Source: Nesterenkonia aurantiaca
GTDB taxonomy: Bacteria > Actinomycetota > Actinomycetes > Actinomycetales > Micrococcaceae
Reading direction: 5' to 3'
Length of the DNA: 64,000 bases
NCBI RefSeq assembly: GCF_004364585.1
Contig: NZ_SOAN01000001.1
Span: 608,814-672,813 of the forward strand
Part shown: one piece after another, positions 18,145 through 26,092 of the stretch
Layout: every line of letters starts with the position of its first letter
Position numbering within the stretch: position 1 is the stretch's first letter
The notes under the pieces: generated by a model
Database searches by the model: none
What the model was told of the DNA's origin: nothing
Seen by the model: the letters and a program-made list of their open reading frames with translations, nothing else
Translations under genes and position numbers: made by a program

Positions 18145-19368
18145 ATGGCTGAAATGCAGGAACTCGCAGATGTAGCGTGGATATTGACCGCTCTCACAGT
18201 TGTTCTTCTGATGTTCCCAGGTCTTGCCCTCTTCTACGGGGGAATGTCAGGTACTAAAAACGTGCTGAACATGTTTGCAATGGTGATGACCACATTGGGA
18301 ACTGTCACCATCATCTATGTTCTTTTCGGCCACGGGATGGTCGTGGGTGAATCACTTGGTGGAATCATCGGAAACCCTTTGGACTACTTCGGCATGGTGG
18401 GGCATGAGGAGGTCGGAGTCGACGGTGGATTCGCAGAGACGCTGGATCTCGCGTTCTTCACCCTCTTCGCCTGCATCACGGTCTCGATCATCGCGTCGGG
18501 GGCCATGGGTCGGATGAAGTTCTCCGCGTGGATGGTCTTCTCGGTCATCTGGGCCACCCTGGTCTACTTCCCGCTGGGCCACTGGGTCTTCGGAGATGGC
18601 TGGCTCAGTGCGAACGTGAACTTCCATGACTATGCAGGCGGCACCGCAGTCCACATGGCCTCAGGCTTCGGAGCGCTGGGCCTCGCTGTCGCACTGGGGC
18701 CCCGGAGGAACCTCCAGACTCGACCCCACAGCCTTCCCCTGGTGCTCCTCGGAGCCGGCATCCTGTGGATGGGGTGGATGGGCTTCAACGGGGGCACCGC
18801 AGGCGGTGCGAACTACGTCGCGCAGTACACCATCATGACCACGCTCTTCGCCGGCGGCACCGGCATGCTCGGCTTCATGGCCTTCGAGAAGTTCCGCGAC
18901 GGCAAGGCCACCGTGCTGGGAATGTGCTCCGGGATCATCGCGGGCCTGGTGGCCATCACCCCGGCCGCCGACGCGGTGGACCCCTTCGGCGCCCTGGTAC
19001 TGGGCTTCATCGCAGGCGCCTTCGTCGCCTGGGCCTGCACCTGGAAGGCCAAGTTGGGCGTGGACGAGTCGCTGGACGCCTTCGCCGTGCATGGAGTCGG
19101 CGGTATCGTCGGCGCCATGTTCGTGGTCTTCTTCGGATGGGCCACCTACACCAACGACGAACCGATCCGCGGCATCTTCTTCGGCGGCGACATCTCCCTG
19201 CTCTGGGGCGAACTCATCGCTATCGGCGTGACCTGCATCTACGCCTTCGGAGTCACGTGGATCATCGCCAAGGTCATGGACAAGACCATGAACATCCGGG
19301 TGAGCAACGAGGACGAGGAAGATCTCGACTTCAAGCTGCACGGCCAGACCGCCTACGACTACAACTGA
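18145..19368 (+). CDS. amtB: Ammonium/methylammonium transporter Amt
   Basis: 407 residues, eleven hydrophobic segments. Trimeric channel of the Amt/Mep/Rh family for ammonium and methylammonium. Twin pore histidines are visible in YAGGTAVHMASGF (about residue 170) and DAFAVHGVGG (about residue 316); FYGGMSGTKNVLN is the N-terminal signature. The C-terminal tail DKTMNIRVSNEDEEDLDF is the part that binds PII in this family. Directly followed by glnK (11-base gap). In this setting a role in methylamine uptake as well as ammonium is likely. Confidence 0.96.
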   Translation: MAEMQELADVAWILTALTVVLLMFPGLALFYGGMSGTKNVLNMFAMVMTTLGTVTIIYVLFGHGMVVGESLGGIIGNPLDYFGMVGHEEVGVDGGFAETLDLAFFTLFACITVSIIASGAMGRMKFSAWMVFSVIWATLVYFPLGHWVFGDGWLSANVNFHDYAGGTAVHMASGFGALGLAVALGPRRNLQTRPHSLPLVLLGAGILWMGWMGFNGGTAGGANYVAQYTIMTTLFAGGTGMLGFMAFEKFRDGKATVLGMCSGIIAGLVAITPAADAVDPFGALVLGFIAGAFVAWACTWKAKLGVDESLDAFAVHGVGGIVGAMFVVFFGWATYTNDEPIRGIFFGGDISLLWGELIAIGVTCIYAFGVTWIIAKVMDKTMNIRVSNEDEEDLDFKLHGQTAYDYN

Positions 19369-19379
19369 GGAGCCGCTCC

Positions 19380-19718
19380 ATGAAACTGATCACCGCAGTC
19401 ATCCAGCGGAACAAGCTTGAGCCGGTCACCAAAGCCCTCGCGGAGAGGGGGGTCGGCGGGCTGACCGTGATGGATGTCCAGGGGTACGGCTCACAGAAGG
19501 GTCGCAAGGAGGTCTTCCGCGGCAAGACCTACGAGACCACCTTCCTGCCGAAGACGCGAATCGACGTGATCGTCCCGGCGGAGGAGGCTGAGGCCGTCAT
19601 CGACACGATCGTCGCCGCAGCCAAGACCGGCTCCATCGGGGACGGCAAGGTCTGGGCGTCTCCGCTCACCGGCCTCGTGCGAGTTCGCACCGGTGAACAC
19701 GGCCCGGACGCGATCTAG
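19380..19718 (+). CDS. glnK: PII nitrogen regulatory protein GlnK
   Basis: 112 residues, full length. MKLITAVIQRNKLEPV and VTVMDVQGYG-like N-terminal strands, T-loop GRKEVFRGKTYETTFLPK with the uridylylation/adenylylation Tyr kept, and the C-terminal TGSIGDGKVWASPL. It should bind ATP and 2-oxoglutarate and gate the Amt channel. The T-loop sequence around the Tyr (KTYETT) departs from the common AEYVVD, which may mark a PII variant dedicated to this transporter. Ends before a strong terminator. Confidence 0.95.
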   Translation: MKLITAVIQRNKLEPVTKALAERGVGGLTVMDVQGYGSQKGRKEVFRGKTYETTFLPKTRIDVIVPAEEAEAVIDTIVAAAKTGSIGDGKVWASPLTGLVRVRTGEHGPDAI

Positions 19719-19772
19719 GCCCACCCCCAAGAAGACCTCCCTCTCAGACACTGTCAGGGAGGGTCCCTCCAG

Positions 19773-19813
19773 AGGTGGGGGTGTGTGCGCCCTGCACGCA
19801 CCCCCACCTTTTT
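19773..19813 (+). terminator. Rho-independent terminator after amtB-glnK
   Basis: A 16-base stem, one mismatch: AGGTGGGGGTGTGTGC (19773-19788) against GCACGCACCCCCACCT (19794-19809), loop GCCCT, then five T (19809-19813). Separates amtB-glnK from gmaS-mgs. Confidence 0.9.
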
Positions 19814-19831
19814 CACGCCCGAGATCAGTGA

Positions 19832-19876
19832 TTCATCTGACCGAAACAATCAGGGTGTTTACTCTGGGTGTACGTT
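19832..19876 (+). promoter_or_regulatory. Composite promoter element upstream of gmaS
   Basis: TTCAT-CTGACC-GAAAC (19832-19847), TGTTTACT (19856-19863) and TACGTT (19871-19876) repeat the blocks found before amtB; the spacing differs by one base between the first two blocks and is identical between the last two. A start near 19883 would give a 20-base leader to ATG 19903. Confidence 0.6.
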
Positions 19877-19902
19877 GATTCCTAACAGTGAAAGGACCCT
19901 CC

Positions 19903-21227
19903 ATGGCCTCCCCGTCCTTGAAGGAGCTCACCGAGCAGCACCAGACCCGGTTCATCCTCGCGCTCTTCGTCGACCTCAACGGCAAGCCCTGCGCCAAGCT
20001 CGTGCCGGTGGAAGCGGTCGATCAGCTGATCAACGAGGGAGTCGGCTTCGCCGGCTACGCCGCCGGAGCCATGGGACAGGAACCCAAGGACCCGGACATC
20101 ATGGCCATGCCCGATTCCTCCTCCTTCACCCCGGTCCCATTCATCCGTGAGGGCCTGGCCATCGTGCACTGCGATCCGCACGTGGAGGGCAAACCCTGGG
20201 GCTACGCGCCGCGCGTGATCCTCAAAGACATGGTTGCCAAAGCCGCCGCGAGGGGTACGAACCCCACCTGGGCGCCGAGGTCGAGTATTTCCTGCTGAAG
20301 CGGGATGCCGAGGGTCAGCTGGTGACTGCGGACGACGGCGACAACCACGCCCAGCCCTGCTACGACGCTCGTGGGGTCACCCGGATGTTCGGTCACCTCT
20401 CGGAGATCTCCGAGGCGATGAACGCCCTGGGGTGGGGCAACTACGCCAATGATCACGAAGACGGCAACGGCCAGTTCGAGCAGAACTTCCACTACGACGA
20501 AGCTCTGATCACTGCTGACCGGGTAGTGACCCTGCGCTACCTGATCACCATGATCGCCGAGAAGCGCGGCATGATCGCCACGTTCATGCCGAAGCCCTTC
20601 GCCGACCGCACCGGTTCCGGATTGCACTTCCACATCTCGTTGACCTCGGAGGGAACCCCAGTCTTTCCGCGTGAGACTCACTCCGCCCAGGATGCCCACG
20701 GACTCGGCCTCTCGGAGGACGCCTACCACTTCGTGGGGGGCCTGCTGGAACACGCCAACGCCCTGCAGGCGCTGCTGGCCCCGACTGTGAACTCCTATAA
20801 GCGGACCGGCGCGGTGGCCACCACCTCGGGGGCCTCCTGGGCGCCGCGGACGGCAACCTACGGCGGCAATGACCGCACCCACTACATCAGAGTGCCCGAT
20901 GACCAGCGCGTGGAGCTGCGCGGCGGCGACGGGGCAGCGAACCCCTACCTCGCAGCCTCCGCTCTGATCGGAGCCGGCCTGGATGGGATCGAGAAGAAGA
21001 AGGACCCGGGCACCCCGGGAGACGAGCGCGAATCTTCACCCTGCCTGCCGCTGACGCTGGTGGACGCCGTCGAAGCCTTGGAAGCCGACCAGACCATCCT
21101 GGACGTGCTCAACACCGTAGATCCCGGCGTCGGCAGGTACTACAACAACCTCAAGCGTGAAGAGTTCTACCAATACCATGCGCAGGTCACCGACTGGGAG
21201 ATCCAGCGCTACCTCACCGCCATCTAG
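19903..21227 (+). pseudogene. gmaS: gamma-Glutamylmethylamide synthetase GmaS, one-base frameshift
   Basis: Glutamine-synthetase fold; GmaS joins methylamine to glutamate with ATP, the first step of the N-methylglutamate pathway. ATG 19903 (AAAGGA upstream) reads through FVDLNGKPCAKLVP to about 20251. The frame breaks at the G-run 20252-20255: five G would restore RGYEPHLGAEVEYFLLKRD and an uninterrupted 441-residue protein, the usual family length. After the break: FHYDEALITADRVV, MPKPFADRTGSGLHFHIS, RTATYGGNDRTHYIRVPD and RVELRGGDGAANPYLA are intact GS motifs. Next to mgsABC, so GmaS rather than GlnA is strongly favoured. Real mutation, phase variation or sequencing error cannot be told apart here. 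Confidence 0.85.
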
Positions 21228-21256
21228 CCTGCCACTGCTACAAGAAGGGAACCGCC

Positions 21257-22171
21257 ATGTGTGGAATCGTCGGACTTCATCTACGAAATCCGGAGCTGTA
21301 CCCGCGGCTGGGCGAGCTGCTCACCTCGATGCTCTGTGAGATGGAGGAGCGCGGGGCCGACTCCGCGGGGGTTGCTGTCTACGGGGACCCGACGTGGTCT
21401 CCGCCGGGAACAGTGACGGTCTCAGTGCTGGAAGCCGATCAGACCGCCGAGGACTTGATCAGCGCCGTGTCTGAGCATCTCGGAACCCGGGTCAGCGTGA
21501 AGCAGGCAGGCGCCACACAGCTGGTCAGTGCGCCCATCGATGTCGAGCTGTTGAAGCAGGCGATCCTCGACGTCGCCCCCGGCTGCCTCATCGCAGGATT
21601 CGGGCAGGACCTCGCTGTACTCAAGGGCGTGGGTCATCCCCGTGACCTCGCCGCGGAGTTCGGACTCAGGGGTGCCCAGGGGTGGCAGGGTGTGGGTCAT
21701 ACCCGGATGGCCACGGAGTCAGCCGTGACCCCCGGCGGATGCCACCCCTATGCCGTGGGAGACGGCCAGTGCCTGGTGCACAACGGATCGTTCTCCAACC
21801 ACGCCACGCTTCGGCGGGAGCTCCAGCGCAAAGGGGTCCAGTTCGACTCACAGAACGACACTGAGGTCGGCGCCCGCTTCATCGCCGAGCAGATGCGTCA
21901 GGGCTCCACGGTTGAAGCGGCCGTGCACTCGCTGAGCGAGGAGTTCGACGGCTTCTACACCTTGCTGGTCTCCAATCGCGACTCCTTCGCCGTGGTCCGC
22001 GACGCCATCGCGTGCAAACCCGCGGTGATCGCCGAGACCGACGGCTGGGTGGCCATGGCCAGTGAGTACAGGGCGCTCACCGACCTCCCCGGCATCGACT
22101 CTGCCCGGCTCTATGAACCAGAACCCAACAAGATCTACGCCTGGTCCCGCAAGGAGGTCTCCCCGGCATGA
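21257..22171 (+). CDS. mgsA: N-methylglutamate synthase subunit A (class II amidotransferase)
   Basis: 304 residues, Ntn-type glutamine amidotransferase domain. After removal of Met1 the nucleophile is Cys in MCGIVGLH. Other motifs: MEERGADSAGVAVYG, GVGHTRMATES and CLVHNGSFSNH. In the MgsABC complex it would take the methylamino group from gamma-glutamylmethylamide. A ribosome site AAGAAGGGA precedes ATG 21257. Overlaps mgsB by 4 bases. Confidence 0.9.
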   Translation: MCGIVGLHLRNPELYPRLGELLTSMLCEMEERGADSAGVAVYGDPTWSPPGTVTVSVLEADQTAEDLISAVSEHLGTRVSVKQAGATQLVSAPIDVELLKQAILDVAPGCLIAGFGQDLAVLKGVGHPRDLAAEFGLRGAQGWQGVGHTRMATESAVTPGGCHPYAVGDGQCLVHNGSFSNHATLRRELQRKGVQFDSQNDTEVGARFIAEQMRQGSTVEAAVHSLSEEFDGFYTLLVSNRDSFAVVRDAIACKPAVIAETDGWVAMASEYRALTDLPGIDSARLYEPEPNKIYAWSRKEVSPA

Positions 22172-22863
22172 ACACCTTGACTGACAACACCACCTTCGAT
22201 CTCGAGAGCTCCTCGCTGCGCGAGGTCAACCGTGCGCTGCATGCTCCGGGAGTCTCCGGCGCGAAGACCATCCTGCACCCCAGGGGGGCCCACGCCCTCG
22301 CCGCAGGCGTGAACGCCGAGCTGCAGATCACGATCGAAGGTCATGTGGGCTACTACGCCGCAGGGATGAACCAGCAGGCCGCCATCACGATCGCCGGCAA
22401 CGCCGGGGTCGGAGTGGCTGAGAACATGATGAGCGGCTCCGTGCGGGTCAGCGGCAACGCCTCCCAGTCAGCCGGCGCCACGGCGCACGGCGGGCTGCTG
22501 GTGATCGAGGGGGACGCCGCGGCGCGCTGCGGGATCTCCATGAAGGGCGTGGACATCGTGGTCGGCGGCAGCGTGGGGCATATGAGCGCCTTCATGGCCC
22601 AGGCGGGCCGGCTCGTGGTCAGAGGCGACGCGGGCGAGGCCCTGGGGGACTCGATCTATGAGACCCGGATCTATGTGCGAGGCAGCGTGACCTCACTGGG
22701 TGCGGACTGCACCTCGAAGGAGATGCGCCCCGAGCACCACCAGGAGCTGGCTGAGCTGCTGGCCAGCGCCGGCTACCCGGAGGACGACACCAGTGCGTAC
22801 ACCCGCTACGGCTCTGCGCGTCAGCTCTATCACTTCACCGTCGACAATGCGGACAGCTACTGA
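22168..22863 (+). CDS. mgsB: N-methylglutamate synthase subunit B (GltB C-terminal-like)
   Basis: 231 residues of the GXGXG right-handed beta-helix found at the end of large glutamate synthases: repeated G-rich strands such as ITIAGNAGVGVAENMMSG, VRVSGNASQSAGATAHGG and VIEGDAAARCGISMKG. It has a structural or channelling role in the MgsABC complex. ATG 22168 overlaps the mgsA stop (ATGA). Confidence 0.9.
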   Translation: MNTLTDNTTFDLESSSLREVNRALHAPGVSGAKTILHPRGAHALAAGVNAELQITIEGHVGYYAAGMNQQAAITIAGNAGVGVAENMMSGSVRVSGNASQSAGATAHGGLLVIEGDAAARCGISMKGVDIVVGGSVGHMSAFMAQAGRLVVRGDAGEALGDSIYETRIYVRGSVTSLGADCTSKEMRPEHHQELAELLASAGYPEDDTSAYTRYGSARQLYHFTVDNADSY

Positions 22864-22899
22864 GCTTCCTGCAGTCCCCTTGGAAGGAAGAACCACGAC

Positions 22900-24240
22900 A
22901 TGACTGAACAGGCCACGGCTCACGGACTCCGCGAATCCGCCACCTTTGACCGCACCACGATGGCCGAGATCCGCAGGGCGGCGTCCACCGGTGTCTATGA
23001 CATCCGCGGCGGCGGCTCCAAGCGCCGGCTCCCCCACTTCGATGATCTGCTCTTCCTGGGCGCCTCCATGTCGCGCTACCCGCTGGAGGGCTACCGTGAG
23101 CGCTGCGGAACCGACGTCCTGCTCGGCACCCGCTTCGCGGAACAGGGGGTGAGGCCCATGCACCTCGACATCCCGGTCACGATCGCCGGAATGAGCTTCG
23201 GCGCCCTCTCAGGACGCGCCAAGGACGCCCTGGGGCGCGGCGCTTCCGCGGTGGGGACCTCCACCACCACCGGGGACGGAGGCATGACCGATGAGGAGCG
23301 CGGTCAGTCCAAGCACCTGGTCTACCAATACCTGCCCTCGCGCTACGGGATGAATCCGGATCATCTGCGCATGGCCGACGCGATCGAGGTGGTGCTCGGT
23401 CAGGGCGCCAAGCCCGGCGGCGGTGGGATGCTTCTCGGTCAGAAGATCACCAGCCGGGTGGCGAAGATGCGCACCCTCCCCGAGGGGATCGATCAGCGAT
23501 CCGCCTCCCGCCACCCCGACTGGACCGGGCCGGATGACCTGACCATCAAGATCCAGGAGCTCCGCGAGATCACCGACTGGCAGGTGCCCATCTACGTGAA
23601 GGTCGGAGCCTCACGCACCTATTACGACACCAAGCTCGCGGTCCACGCCGGAGCCGACGTCGTCGTCGTCGACGGCATGCAGGGCTCCACGGCAGCCACG
23701 CAGGAGGTGTTCATCGAACACGTGGGCATCCCTACGCTGGCCGCCATCCCGCAGGCCGCGGAGGCGCTGCGTGAACTCGGCATGGAGCGTGAGGTGCAGT
23801 TGATCGTCTCGGGCGGAATCCGGCACGGCGCCGATGTGGCCAAAGCGATGGCGCTGGGCGCTGATGCGGTCTCCATCGGCACGGCGGCTCTGGTCGCGCT
23901 CGGTGACAACGATCCCCGCTACGCGAAGGACTATGAGGCGCTCGGCTCCGCGGCCGGGTACTTCGACGACTACCAGGACGGCACCGACCCCTCCGGCGTC
24001 ACCACGCAGGATCCGGAGCTGCAGATGCGGCTGGACCCCGAAGCCGGAGGCCGGCGGCTGGCGAACTTCCTGGGCGTGATCACCATGGAGGCGCAGACCA
24101 TCGCCCGCGCCTGCGGCAAATCACATATCCAGCACCTGGAGCCGGAGGACCTGGTGGCCTTGACTGTGGAGAGCTCGGCCATGGCGCGAGTTCCGCTTGC
24201 CGGGACCAGCTGGATTCCCGGTGCCGCCACAGGGTACTGA
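22900..24240 (+). CDS. mgsC: N-methylglutamate synthase subunit C (FMN glutamate-synthase domain)
   Basis: 446 residues, FMN-binding TIM barrel of glutamate synthases. Motifs: IPVTIAGMSFGALSGRAKDAL, SKHLVYQYLPSRYGMNPD, GQGAKPGGGGMLLG, VYVKVGAS-like IYVKVGASRT, ADVVVVDGMQGSTAA and LIVSGGIRHGADVAKAMALGADAVSIGT. It would reductively aminate 2-oxoglutarate with methylamine to N-methylglutamate. AGGAAG lies before ATG 22900. Immediately followed by the HutD-like gene (8-base gap). Confidence 0.92.
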   Translation: MTEQATAHGLRESATFDRTTMAEIRRAASTGVYDIRGGGSKRRLPHFDDLLFLGASMSRYPLEGYRERCGTDVLLGTRFAEQGVRPMHLDIPVTIAGMSFGALSGRAKDALGRGASAVGTSTTTGDGGMTDEERGQSKHLVYQYLPSRYGMNPDHLRMADAIEVVLGQGAKPGGGGMLLGQKITSRVAKMRTLPEGIDQRSASRHPDWTGPDDLTIKIQELREITDWQVPIYVKVGASRTYYDTKLAVHAGADVVVVDGMQGSTAATQEVFIEHVGIPTLAAIPQAAEALRELGMEREVQLIVSGGIRHGADVAKAMALGADAVSIGTAALVALGDNDPRYAKDYEALGSAAGYFDDYQDGTDPSGVTTQDPELQMRLDPEAGGRRLANFLGVITMEAQTIARACGKSHIQHLEPEDLVALTVESSAMARVPLAGTSWIPGAATGY

Positions 24241-24248
24241 TCCGGACC

Positions 24249-24896
24249 GTGTCGCACTACGAGATCCACGGGGTCGCCAGCCTGCCGGCGACCCCGTGGC
24301 GCAATGACCAGGGACTGACCCGTCAGATCGCGGTGGGGCACGCGGAGGACGGTGACACGCTCTGCTGGCGGCTGAGTCAGGCGGATCTGCAGGGCGACGC
24401 AGACTTCTCTGCCTTCCCCGGGGTGGAGAGGGTCTTCACGCTGATGTCCACCGGGCCCATCACGCTCTCCGTCGAGGGCGAGACCACGTGGGTCACCCGG
24501 GGTGTGTCGCGGCGGTTCCCCGGGGAGGCGGAGGTCTCCGCCACGCTCAGCGAAGGCAGACCGGAGAAGGCGCTGAACCTGATGGTCGCCCGCGGGCAGG
24601 CTCGCGGCGAGGTTCAGATCCTGAGTGCCGCGGGGAGCCTCACCCTTCCCCGGCATCACCTGGTGGCGGTGCTGGTCCTCGAGGGATCACTGGTGTTGCA
24701 GGATGGCAGAACGGTGCGCGAGATGGAGGCGATCCTTCCCACCACGCGCGCCCGCTCCGGAGTCCAGGCTCGCGACGGCCTGGCGCACCACCTCGGATCT
24801 GTCCACGCTGCCGGCGCCGGCTCGGTCACCGTGGCAGCTGTCCAGGTGCTTCCCCGCACAGCGCGGGCTATCGGCTCAGGTCCTCCAGCACGGTGA
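24249..24896 (+). CDS. HutD/Ves family protein
   Basis: 215 residues, bicupin-like HutD/Ves family: TPWRNDQGLTRQIAVG at the N-terminus, WRLSQADLQGDADFSAFPGVERVFTL, and LTLPRHHLVAVLVLEG. HutD is linked genetically to histidine use and may limit intermediate levels; Ves is a stress-related homologue. GTG 24249 is 8 bases after mgsC, so it belongs to the gmaS-mgs operon. Its last 29 bases overlap the convergent amidohydrolase gene. Role in the methylamine pathway is unknown. Confidence 0.8.
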   Translation: MSHYEIHGVASLPATPWRNDQGLTRQIAVGHAEDGDTLCWRLSQADLQGDADFSAFPGVERVFTLMSTGPITLSVEGETTWVTRGVSRRFPGEAEVSATLSEGRPEKALNLMVARGQARGEVQILSAAGSLTLPRHHLVAVLVLEGSLVLQDGRTVREMEAILPTTRARSGVQARDGLAHHLGSVHAAGAGSVTVAAVQVLPRTARAIGSGPPAR

Positions 24897-26076
24897 CCAG
24901 CGCCAGGACGCCCTCCTCGATGTCCGCATCGCCCGCGTGCTCCGCCGGGGCGTGAGAGACGCCTCCAGGGTTGCGGACGAACAGCATGGCCGATGGCACA
25001 TAGGCAGAGAGCACACCAGCATCGTGTCCTGCTCCCGTGGGCAGCAGCGGCGCCCCGGGCAGCAGCTCCTGCATCCGCTGCTGCAGCTGCCGATCGAAGG
25101 TCACCGTGGGTGAATAGGAGTTCTCGCTCATCACGGCGCTGCAGCCTTCCCCGGCTGCGATCGCCTGGGTGCGCGCCTCGATCGCCCGCACCAGGCGGCG
25201 GACCACCGCGTCGTCGAGGTGACGCACGTCCATCCACAGGTCTACCGCCGAGGCGATCACGTTGGTCCCGCCCGGGACTGGGATCAGGTTGCCGATGGTG
25301 GCGCGAGCGTCTGGGATCTTTGCCGCCTCTTCACGGACGGCCAGGATGATCTGCGCCGCGGCCACCATGGGATCGCGGCGGTCGTCCATCGGAGTGGTCC
25401 CCGCGTGGTTACCCTCACCTTCGAGTCGCAGGTGCCAGCGTCCGTGGCCAAGGATGCTGGTGGCCACCGCCACGGGCGCATTCATGTGGACCAGACCCTT
25501 GCCCTGCTCCACGTGGAGCTCCACGAAAGCGGCGATGGACTGCATTCGCTCGGGGTCCGCCCCGAGGTGTTCCGGGTCCAGTCCATGGCGAGCGGCGAGC
25601 TCCGCGAAGGTCACACCCTCCGCATCGGTCAGAGCCCGGGCCTTCTGCGGATCCAGCTCCCCGACCATGAGCCGGGAGCCCAGGCAGGCCTGGTTGTACC
25701 GCGACCCCTCCTCCTCCGGGAAGACGACGACGGCGAGCGCTCGCCGCTGAGGGTGGCCCCGCTCCTTGATCCGCGCCAAGGCGTCCACGCCGGAGACCAC
25801 TCCGAGAGGACCGTCATAGGCCCCTCCCCCCGGCACCGAATCTAGGTGGCTGCCGGTGATCACGACGTCCTGGCGCTTCCCGTGCGGGGCATCCAGCCAT
25901 GCCCAGAGAGCGCCGTTGCGGTCCACCTCGACGTCCAGGCCCCGAGATGCGGCCTCTCGGGTGAACCAGGCACGGAGCTCGAGCTCGGCCTCGGAGAAGA
26001 CCGGGCGGCTGTATCCGCCGCGCTGCTGGTCTCGGCCGATCTCGGAGATCGCTGCGAGCATCTGCACTGCTGTCAT
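24868..26076 (-). CDS. Zn-dependent amidase/carbamoylase (M20, hydantoinase-carbamoylase family)
   Basis: 402 residues. Metal motifs: ITGSHLDSVPGGGAYDGPLG (His, Asp), VVFPEEEGSRYN (Glu-Glu) and FVELHVEQG (His); catalytic dimer-domain motif GNHAGTTPM, and a late GHDAG plus SHAPAE. The family covers N-carbamoyl-amino-acid hydrolase, beta-ureidopropionase and allantoate amidohydrolase. It follows the sarcosine-oxidase-like gene by 16 bases, so both are probably one operon. Substrate unknown; an N-substituted amino acid of the island is one option. Confidence 0.88.
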   Translation of the reverse strand: MTAVQMLAAISEIGRDQQRGGYSRPVFSEAELELRAWFTREAASRGLDVEVDRNGALWAWLDAPHGKRQDVVITGSHLDSVPGGGAYDGPLGVVSGVDALARIKERGHPQRRALAVVVFPEEEGSRYNQACLGSRLMVGELDPQKARALTDAEGVTFAELAARHGLDPEHLGADPERMQSIAAFVELHVEQGKGLVHMNAPVAVATSILGHGRWHLRLEGEGNHAGTTPMDDRRDPMVAAAQIILAVREEAAKIPDARATIGNLIPVPGGTNVIASAVDLWMDVRHLDDAVVRRLVRAIEARTQAIAAGEGCSAVMSENSYSPTVTFDRQLQQRMQELLPGAPLLPTGAGHDAGVLSAYVPSAMLFVRNPGGVSHAPAEHAGDADIEEGVLALVTVLEDLSR

Positions 26077-26092
26077 AGGGGATGTCCTTTCC

